Assembly: GCA_026168455.1 (NCBI GenBank)
Contig: CM047429.1
Location: forward strand, 31,518,138 to 31,582,137
Direction: 5' to 3'
Source: Theocolax elegans
Taxonomy: Eukaryota > Arthropoda > Insecta > Hymenoptera > Cerocephalidae
DNA length: 64,000 bases
Shown here piece by piece: positions 56,353 through 64,000 of this stretch; positions within the stretch are counted from its first letter, which is position 1; the number at the start of each line of letters is the position of its first letter. A model generated the notes under the pieces. It made no database searches. It had not been told where the DNA came from and saw nothing but the letters and a program-made list of their open reading frames with translations. A program made the translations under genes and the position numbers.

Positions 56353-57270
56353 GATATAAATATACAATAAATAATAAATTAAATATACACACAATATATC
56401 TTATGCACAGACTTGCGCACTCACACAGCGATAGACACAAAGATTTTGCTTGAAATCAACTTGCGCAAAATCGGAAATTGAAATATGTACAGAAAATTAC
56501 CTGTGAGAATATCACGAATTTGCGCTTGTTGTACTATCTGTGTATGTATATATATATATATACACACACCGGAAGACTACTCTTTTTCAATTATATAAAA
56601 AAACTGAATTTCTCAAATTATTAAAAAAATACAACAAACGACAAGAAAAAAAATTAATTAATTATTTATATACAAAAAATTGATAAATTTAATAAAGAAT
56701 TAAACAGAATAAATATATCGAATCGCGTCGCATGCCTCCTCGCGTCAACAACGCACGAATTAAGCGAGTTAAAATTTTAACGTGGGTACGGGCTACTATG
56801 ATTGAATAATATTATTTGAATAGCGCTTCAAAATTTTTAATTTCCCTGGCGATTTTGTAATTTTTCTCAAAAATTATACTTTATTTAGCACTAAAACGGG
56901 ATAATTTATACGCCAAATGATCGCCAAAATTGATTAATAATTTTCGATTATTATAAATTAAAAAGAATTAATTATGTTGGCAATTAATAATTTTTCTCAA
57001 AAAATTATTAATTATTTGTGCGCTAACAAACTGTTTATGTATTAAATAAACGTCAACAATAATCAATAATTGTTAATTATTTATATTCGAAATTGCGGTA
57101 GCACCCTATCGCAATTATCTGTGAGAAAGAAAAGAAAACGAAAACGAAGAGAGGTACGAGAGAAATGGAATACAAGGTGCGATGTATTTTCAATAAAATA
57201 AATTATGCACCGAAAATAAAATACTCTATTTTCTTGGAAGCGGAGTACCGCGTATCCTAACCCGAAACCT

Positions 57271-57284
57271 GTAGTTGGGCGCCA
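57271..57284 (-). other. Gypsy primer-binding site (tRNA-Lys type)
   Basis: Immediately inside the 5' LTR, after two bases, the minus strand reads TGGCGCCCAACTAC. TGGCGCCCAAC is complementary to the 3' end of insect tRNA-Lys, the primer used by gypsy itself. Complementarity fades after the eleventh base. Confidence 0.75.
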
Positions 57285-57286
57285 GC

Positions 57287-57555
57287 TGTAACGGGACGAT
57301 CCTAGCTGATGCTCCTCATCGAGCACCGCTGTCGAGCGGACTTACCTGCGCGACCTACGTACCGCGCTGCCGTGTCCCTCGATGCCGCGATATCGCGCAC
57401 GGACGTTAGCCGTTGTGCAAACGCGATATCCCGGTGATGCGCCGCTAACAACGATAGCGATTCTCTACCGCGAAGAGAACCGCCGGAACCGAGTTACACT
57501 CGGGACAGGAGGAAAGAGAATATACTTCCTGGGTGCTCGTGCCTGTTGAAGTACA
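57287..57555 (-). repeat. Gypsy 5' LTR (right)
   Basis: 269 bp partner of 48389-48657. TG...CA ends in minus orientation. About 11 differences from the left copy, mostly transitions. Confidence 0.9.
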
Positions 57556-57556
57556 C

Positions 57557-58900
57557 GTATTACAACGTACAGTAATAAATAAATTTATTCAAACTTTTCT
57601 TGAGATGACAGCTCCTGCAAAAATTCCTCTATACCACATATATTTTGACAATTTATTTACAAATTGAAGATCTCGTTGAGCGTTTAAAGAAATTACAATT
57701 AAGATGTACTGGTACTGTTAGAGAAAATCGTATAAAGTTAAAAAATCTGATCAATAAAATGTCTCATCATGGTACATACGTAGTATATCATGAAAAAAAC
57801 AGTGGAATCAACTATATTACTTTGATGGATTCGAAATTCGTAACAATATTATCTACATCTGCAGAGGTCCATTAGAACTATTACAGAGATATAATTCGAA
57901 TGAAAAGGCAAAAACCAAGATACCGATTTTATAAGCGTTTCACTTTTACAATCAGGGCGGGGTCGATGTTCATGATGTACACTGTAATAATTTATTGCCT
58001 AGTATTCGGTCAAACAAATGGACTTGGGTAGTCTTCATTAGGCTCATGCAAGATGCTATTACCAATTATTTTGTAATATTTAACCCTTAGATTACCGGCA
58101 TGGCGCACATTTAGTCTTACTAGGAGTGTCATTTGCGGGAAACGGATCTTTACCAAACTCTAGGATATGTTTTCTACTATAAAAATAGGAAGAAAGCCGG
58201 AGCTATAGACTCTAACGCTCGCTTTTTCGATAGTAACAAGCAAAAAACGTCAAATTTCGCCAAAAATACTCTTAAGTTTGATAGTTTATAACTCGGAATC
58301 GGCTAAAGATATCGGTTCAAACTTAGGTTAAAAAGAAAGCTAAGATCAAGTATATCTCCCATAACTTTAGAGCAAATTTAGATATTTGAGCTTCTTTTTT
58401 GTTTTTAAATGTATCTACATGATCTCAGCTTTCTTTTAAACTTAAGTTTGAATGTATATTTTTAGTCGATGCCGAGTTATAAACAATCAAACTTAAGAAT
58501 ATTTTAACTTATCCTACAGTTTGGTAAATATCCATTTCCTGCAGGTGTGACACTCTCCTACTTAGTTTGGGTTAAAAGTGGGGAACTATCATCACTTTTT
58601 CATACAACCAATACGCCTTGAAAATTTCTAAAATCCCGGTATTCTAAGGGTTGGTGCTGCTAATTTTATGAAAAAAATTGGAATAAAAAACTTAGCATTA
58701 TTAATAGCGAAAAGTTATAATTATGAAGGTAAACCATGAAAAAAATGAAACGATTAAAGGAAGCAAGAAAAGAAACTGTTTTGCTTGTCGCATAAGAACA
58801 TATCTTTTTTGTACTGACGGTCAATTGTATTTTCGCAGTTCGTGTATGAAAAAAAGTTATTAAAATATCGGTGATTGTGAGAGGCAAAGGGACTTACTGT
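57557..58900 (+). pseudogene. piggyBac transposase relic 2 (C-terminal half)
   Basis: Plus strand, right after the gypsy target duplication: VINKFIQTFLEMTAP, then IPLYHIYFDNLFTN with the second catalytic Asp, then (frame +1) CTGTVRENRIKLKN, LMDSKFVTILST with the third Asp, QRYNSNEKAKTK, YNQGGVDVHD and SNKWTWVVFIRLMQDAITNY. These are ordered piggyBac motifs (FDNFFTS, GT(V/I)R.NR, W.D.K.V..LST, YN..MGGVD, KW.W..F). A MITE at 58084-58650 then splits it, and a Cys-rich tail (NCFACRIRTYLFC) continues to ~58860. The N-terminal part is not seen left of the gypsy element. Confidence 0.8.
58084..58650. mobile_element. piggyBac-type MITE inside piggyBac relic 2
   Basis: Ends CCCTTAGATTACCGG and (reverse complement) CCCTTAGAATACCGG, flanked by TTAA on the left (58080-58083) and TTGG, a decayed TTAA, on the right. 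Internal arms (ACTCTTAAGTTTGAT... and AAACTTAAGTTTGAATG...) also pair. No ORF. CCC ends with TTAA flanks are the piggyBac signature. Confidence 0.8.
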
Positions 58901-60621
58901 AAATAGTACCCCAAAGGAGACATATTATTACCACGTCCACATCATTGTCTCTGGGTTACGCTGAGAGTAAAAAATATTTTCATTGAATAAATTAGTACTT
59001 TCAATAAATAATTATGTTGAATGTCAAAACTAGATTTACAGTCGAAAAAATCGAACATAAATACATATATGAAACTTTGATAACTATTTTCTCAAAAACT
59101 AAAGGCTTAAATAAAAATTCTCCAATAACAAAAATGTCTTAAAAATGATAAGGGAATTTTTTTTCTAAATGCTGGATAACCGGTTTGTCGGAATTATGAG
59201 TTAAGACCCGCTTGCACGACATCCAATGGACGAGAGTTTGGTACTTCCGAACCCTTGGTCAGGTGGCGTAGGAACGTCTCTTGTAGGGTTATATTGTGGA
59301 TCAGCTTGACGCGAACTGACTGTGTCCTATCCACTTCACGTCCGCGTGTCAAGTCCTCTTCGGCCTCTTGGGGGCCAATCATTCGTGGAGGAGGCAGCGA
59401 GGGTAGACACGTTCGGGACTATTGGTATTTCCTAGGTCGCTGTTTGACCAACGGCTAGGCTTCGACATTCAAAGCTTGGCGAACCTCCTCGATTGGATCA
59501 TTATTACACAGGCCGAAATCAGCCGCCTGACAACGATCTGCCTCCTCCAATCGGCGAGCAATAGCTAAATTAAATAAATAAGATCAGCCGCTCCACATGC
59601 ATGAGATAATGAGGCAATTGCCTGCTAGGAAAGGCGTGATTGTCCCTCTCGAAGTAATGTCTTGCAGCGGTTTTTGAGGAGGAAAAATCAGTCAAGAGGA
59701 GAAGGCCTATTAAGCCCCAATGGCAGGGTGGTTTTTACAGTGGGTGTGGATCATATAGACCGAGTAACACACTGCGATCGTTAAGAGCATTTTTACCACC
59801 TTTTCTCTAAAAAAAACATACACACCCATACTCGCACACACGTACAGGTACACAACTGTGACACCTCATCACATATACAAAAAGGCATTTAGATATCCGC
59901 AGACCTACATTAATCACCACAAATTATCACACGCATACTGTCACAGAACATTGCTGCGTACTCGTCTATCCTACCAGAGATGTTATTGTATGTTCGTTAA
60001 TTTTCCTATACTTTGTAACTGTAATTTTTCTGGCGCGTAATTGCCGCGCAATTACCGTCAACTACCGAATTTGTAGCAACTTTAACATACGTGCATAATA
60101 GAGATGAACACGCCCACCCCGCGAAGATTCGGCAACCACGCTGCGATCGCGAGAGCGCGTGAAGAGAGAGATTCATTAACGGCCTCGACCGAGCAACATC
60201 TTAGCGAGAGTGAGGGAGAAAGAGCGTTTAAGTGTGTCTCGCCATCAAGTTCCGTCAAGGGCGCCCTGAGGCCCATTGCCCGACGTAACCGTCACCGAAT
60301 TTCCCGGGTCCGAGTTCCCCCCACACACAACGGCCTCCTCGCGAATAAGCTCGCGGTTTAGCTCACTGCCAAATTTGTATGTAAAATTAGATTCTAAGTT
60401 TGTGTAAATTCGATTATATATTAATTACATTAATAGTAGATTGAACTTAACAAACTAGTTAGTATTTTCCTTAGAAAATTAGGATTAGATAAATAGGATT
60501 TTCCTCTGCAGTCTGACTAAAGAAAGGCGAGCGCAAGCACAAGCAATATTTCCCCGAGTATATCTCGGTAGACGAGGTTCACCGAGTTGCGTCAACCTTG
60601 TGTTGTCGACGGAAAACACTA
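58901..60621. other. Spacer; unrecognised frames and a GC-rich patch
   Basis: 59194-59580 on the minus strand has a charged, protein-like frame with two stops (ARRLEEADRCQAADFGLCNN, then EAEEDLTRGREVDRTQSVRV, ending LDVVQAGLNS); its family is unknown and it may be a LINE or gag tail. 60100-60360 is GC- and CpG-rich (GCGATCGCGAGAGCGCG), like a promoter or LTR, without further evidence. Confidence 0.35.
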
Positions 60622-60865
60622 AAAGATAGTTGAGTTCAAGTAGATATGGTTTGAAAAAAAGAAGCTTAAATTGCTTAATCTGGAGCAAAGATATGAAGAA
60701 AATAAGAAATTGAAAAATTTTAGGTCAAAAGTTATAATAAATTTTTTATATTCAATTTTGGTCAAAATTTTTTCAATTTCTTATTTCCTTCATAGCTTTG
60801 CTCCAAACTGAGCATGTGAAGCTTTTTTTCACACCATATCTACTTAAACTCAACTTTCTTTTGGT
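60622..60865. repeat. Hairpin, ~100 bp arms
   Basis: Left arm (AGTTGAGTTCAAGTAGATAT, GAAGCTT, GGAGCAAAGATATGAAG, AATAAGAAATTGAAAAATTTT) pairs with the right arm (AAAATTTTTTCAATTTCTTA, CTTCATAGCTTTGCTCC, GAAGCTT, ATATCTACTTAAACTCAACT). The loop is ~25 bp. Confidence 0.8.
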
Positions 60866-61720
60866 TTTTGGTCTGAGTGTCTATCTCTATTTATTTCTGG
60901 GTTAAAAGCGATCAAAGTATAACAAATTTTCATTGAAAATATTATTAGATGTCGAATAACTTTCGTAAAAGTGGCCATTGGCAAGTCATAATTTGGCTTT
61001 CTTCATATTTCTACATTACAAAAGACATACCAAAGTTAGGATAAGATCCGTTTCCCGGTCAAGTACTCCCCTTGTGAGTCTCATCATGCACAGAATTAAT
61101 TATTTAGATAACATGCGTTACCTTTTGTCGCGTATACCGCGTACCAGTTGCGTCCTAATCATAAAACAGCGTACGTGCGCACGACTTTGAGGTCATGTTT
61201 ATCTGCAATACCCGTAACCGTTCAATTGTTGTTATTGCCTTTTTTAATCAGCGCTACCAGGCGCACACTGTAATACATTGTACGTAGTTGCTCGAACAAT
61301 ATTTATTTATTCATTAAGGTTATCTTGTACAGGTTCTCATTGCTAATACCCCACATGCATATTTCGGGATACTCAACCGCATATGCACTCACGTTAACAT
61401 TCTAGTTATCGTGGATTTTAAGCCGCAGAACCTCGTGTTCCCGCAACGGGCATGAGCACACAGAAGCACAAATTATCGTCCACCCCTACAAGTGTGACTC
61501 GAATCGTGCGATTTTCTCGCGGCAGATAATCGCCATTTTCCTAAGCAGCGCAATACAGCTGATACTACGAATGCAACGCAGTTAGTGCCCGTGCACGGTA
61601 CATCTGCATTGAGGAATGCGACAGCGTGAAGCACAGGCCACACAGATAAAACCTTACCTCGAAGGCGTTGATCGACGAAGAGTACACCGAATTTGCCCTG
61701 TTATAATAAATAATAATAAA
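60866..61720. other. Unrecognised mixed-composition spacer
   Basis: Between 61340 and 61620 base composition is more balanced and short frames look protein-like in pieces, but each is broken and none is recognised. Confidence 0.3.
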
Positions 61721-61724
61721 GTTA

Positions 61725-62640
61725 AAATGAGAGCCTATAAGCTGGATGTACAAAAATTTAAATAATTATAGTACTCCTTAAGCTGAAAGTACAAAAAATT
61801 GATTTCTCTTCAAACCCCATACATGTAAATACAAATAATTAATTTTTCATAGGACTCCATACGCTAGAAACTAAAAAATTAATTTACCATAAGATCCCAT
61901 AAGCTAAAAAGCAATAAATATATTTTCCTTAGAACCATGTAAGCCGTCACATTAATTCCTTTATTTCCCTTAATATTCTATAAACTTAAAATGAATTTAA
62001 TTTATACACTATAAGATGCCAAAAGCCGAAAATTCAAGTAATTAATTTTCCTAACGCGGTGAGTGAAATTCGATTTTCGAGGCCTCTTTTGCGTGGGCAA
62101 AATACCACATTTCCTCACTAGTGAGCAAAATGCTTTTGAGAGTGGGGGAATGAGCTATTTTGCCCACTCAAAAAGAAAATGATTAAATTTTAATACAATT
62201 GTTTAATTTTTCTTTATAATATAATATTAGGATGTAGAGGAAGAGCGGGAGAGATGACAGAAAAACAAGACATATAACGCAGTCAAAATTTCTTATATTA
62301 GGCTCGCAGAAATGGCGCTATGTTTTTTCGTACATGCTACAATCAAAAGAATTTTCACTCTTCTTAATGTCAAATTTCTCCCACCTTGTCAGGAAAAATA
62401 TTATACGCAACTAGTAAGGAAAATAGGCCATCCCCACTCGTCTTTTTTGTCACCCTCGCTTCGCTCGGGCGACAAAATCGACTCGTGTGAGAATGTCCTA
62501 TTTTGCTCAGTAGTTGCGTAATATATTATTTCTTAAAATATCCTAACGTGGCAATACGAAAAGTTAATTTTCCACAAGACCCTATAAGCTGGAAATACAA
62601 AAAACTAATTTTCCATAAGATTCCATAAGCTTGAAGTACA
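61725..62640. repeat. Degenerate minisatellite (CCATAAGCTnnAAATACAAAnAATTAATTTT)
   Basis: A ~45 bp unit built on (C)CCATAAGCT.AAA.(G/T)ACAA..AATTAATTTTC recurs about seven times between 61725 and 62050 and twice more at 62560-62635. The 62060-62530 hairpins lie within it. Confidence 0.65.
62393..62527. repeat. Imperfect hairpin, 135 bp
   Basis: ATATTATACGCAACTAGTAA... pairs with ...TCAGTAGTTGCGTAATATAT; inside, ACTCGTCTTTTTTGTC pairs with GCGACAAAATCGACTCGTGTG, and the tip is CCCTCGCTTCGCTCGGG. Confidence 0.75.
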
Positions 62641-63587
62641 ATAGGTATAGTACGATACAAGTGCCGAAATCAATTTTGCCTAATGCACTACGTAAAGTTC
62701 CATTACGAGAGGAACATACGTACAATATATAATATAAAATCGTATTTTCGCAAGTAAATGAGTGCGTAAAATTGTACATTTTTGCACGAGTGCGAAATTC
62801 GATTATTTCCGCACTGCGAGATTTATCATTTTACGCACTACTTCGGGAAGATTTGACTTTTGCACTGGTGCGGGAGTGCACTAACTCATGTGCCTACACT
62901 AATTGAATTTTGTACAGGGGGCAAAATAAAATTTTCCTGTAACAGTACTCACAATTATCGATTCTGAATGTTATACATGTAGTTAAATATAAAATCGGCG
63001 AAAATAAAATTCGTCCTTGCGATGGATACAGGGAGGTTAATTCACGCAACTTTTATGTATGTATAATTGATGAAGGGTAGGGGTGCAAGGCATTTTGCCG
63101 GAAAATAGGAAAAATGTGAAAAATTCAATTAAATTATAAATTAATTACATTCATTCATATTTAATTTTTTATATAAATATAGATTGGTATACTTTTATTA
63201 TATACTATTTTTAAAAATTATAATGTACCAGTTATAATCCAAAAATGAAAGCCACAAACGAAGCAAACATTTTTTTGCAAAATTATATTATTATTTTATA
63301 TTTTTGTAATTCCTTTTCTCTCCGCTGCTTTATTTGTAATGTAGATAGTAAGAATATATCAATCAGTAGGGTACGGTGTACAGTAGTCGTTAAATAACAT
63401 GTCATATTCAATATCGCATGATACAAATTCATTATTTTACATTTTATAGTTTCCCTAATTATTGACCTACTCCGTCACTGACACATTGCAAAAAGTATGT
63501 TAAAGTTAGTTCCATTTTTTGTCATAAGATCGCTTGGAGATTTAACACTTGTTCATAATTTTTAAGAATTATTGTTAATGTTTACTT

Positions 63588-64000
63588 GTAACGGTATTAT
63601 TACGTATTAAAAGCTCAGCGTGCGATTCGCGCGCTCTAACTATCGAGCTATCGTTCACCCGATGGAGCATCGACGGTACGATCTACACTTCTTTTCTGTC
63701 ACTTGACTCCTTCTCATATGACGTAATATCTTCGGCGGCTAAGAGAACGACGTCCTCGTCAATAAATTTCGGATTAGTTTCCTTTTCATAGCATTATATA
63801 CTTTCCATTACCGACACTCGATTAATTAATTATTTTTACCTCTCGGATCCTCTTGGAACTTCGGACTTCACGGGTCGGAGGGATATATACTTCATATTCA
63901 CTTATGACGATTAGGTAGGGACTTTCTGCGTTTAAGGCTTTTTATCTTCGGATATGACATAGTAACGTATCCTTTAGCTGCCACCACTTTGTTACGTATG
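63588..64000 (+). mobile_element. Possible start of another LTR (runs off the window)
   Basis: TGTAACGGTATTATTACG at 63588 begins like the CCGTTACA/TGTAACGG termini of both LTR families in this window, and composition changes to GC-richer sequence from 63610. Without the other end or a repeat copy this is a guess. Confidence 0.25.

Larger units (their letters stand above)
48389..57555 (-). mobile_element. Ty3/gypsy LTR retrotransposon, structurally complete
   Basis: On the minus strand the order is LTR (57287-57555), primer site, ~2.3 kb leader with a nested solo LTR, gag (55015 to ~53150), protease, RT-RNase H, integrase with AT-hooks (to 49623), ~0.95 kb of noncoding DNA, LTR (48389-48657). 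GTAT is duplicated on both flanks (48385-48388 and 57557-57560). The LTRs, each TG...CA, differ at about 11 of 269 positions, so insertion is fairly recent. No env was found. No purine-rich tract is obvious next to the 3' LTR. All coding parts are damaged. Confidence 0.92.

Noticed and set aside
17045..58900. One piggyBac gene split by ~40 kb of nested insertions
   Set aside because: Relic 1 ends at ILAKCPLDYRVV and relic 2 starts at VINKFIQTFLEM...IPLYHIYFDN. Both contain the segment just before FDN, with different DNA, so they overlap in the protein and are two separate copies.
63600..63660. tRNA gene on the minus strand (TAGCTCGATAGTTAGAGCG looks like an A-box/D-arm)
   Set aside because: No B-box (GGTTCGANNCC), no T-arm and no acceptor stem pairing follow; the sequence turns A+T-rich.

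Overview
This 64 kb window is AT-rich eukaryotic DNA from an arthropod, most likely an insect. The grounds are spliceosomal GT-AG introns, A+T-rich spacers, CpG that is not depleted inside repeats, and a mix of R1-type and CR1-like LINEs, a Ty3/gypsy LTR element, piggyBac, PIF/Harbinger, Tc1 and Pif1/Helitron relics. I see no tRNA, rRNA, CRISPR or bacterial-style operon. I cannot name the species. The window is best read as a transposon graveyard with a few short host-like exons.

Layout. 1-4.9 kb: A+T-rich spacer with a 0.7 kb inverted repeat, a gypsy RT scrap and one lysine-rich terminal-exon candidate (minus strand). 4.85-8.6 kb: fragment of a long LTR, joined to a CR1-like LINE (family A, copy A1, minus). 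8.6-17 kb: sparse DNA with a 553 bp palindrome, two diverged inverted copies of unrecognised exons (12.2-12.6 kb minus, 13.2-14.1 kb plus), a Harbinger transposase C-terminus (minus) head to head with a BESS-motif gene (plus), and a hammerhead-like motif. 17-17.9 kb: piggyBac relic. 18-30.4 kb: LINE family B copies B1 (plus), B2 and B3 (minus) and an R1-clade LINE (minus). 30.4-33.0 kb: a 2.6 kb foldback element inserted at a TA inside B3. 33.7-37.8 kb: LINE A copy A2 (minus). 39.7-43.8 kb: a TTAA-flanked MITE next to an RNase H-bearing LINE (family C, plus). 43.8-47.1 kb: Pif1/Helitron helicase and Tc1 relics (minus).

48.4-57.6 kb: a structurally complete Ty3/gypsy element on the minus strand. 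Its 269 bp LTRs differ at about 11 sites. It has a tRNA-Lys-type primer site and gag-PR-RT-RNaseH-IN, with an AT-hook tail on integrase. Stops, frameshifts and lost catalytic residues break the genes. A 1.1 kb solo LTR of another family sits in its 5' leader. The gypsy element interrupts a second piggyBac gene (57.6-58.9 kb), which also carries a piggyBac-type MITE. 59-64 kb: spacer with hairpins, a degenerate minisatellite and a possible LTR start at the right edge.

No transposon gene here looks intact. Every LINE reverse transcriptase has a stop, a frameshift or a change or deletion in the catalytic box. The most interesting items are the foldback element with a paralogous empty site, the AT-hook integrase, the CREB-like motif cluster in the solo LTR, the head-to-head Harbinger/BESS junction, and the inverted pair of unidentified exons. 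All identities were called by eye from motifs, without database searches.
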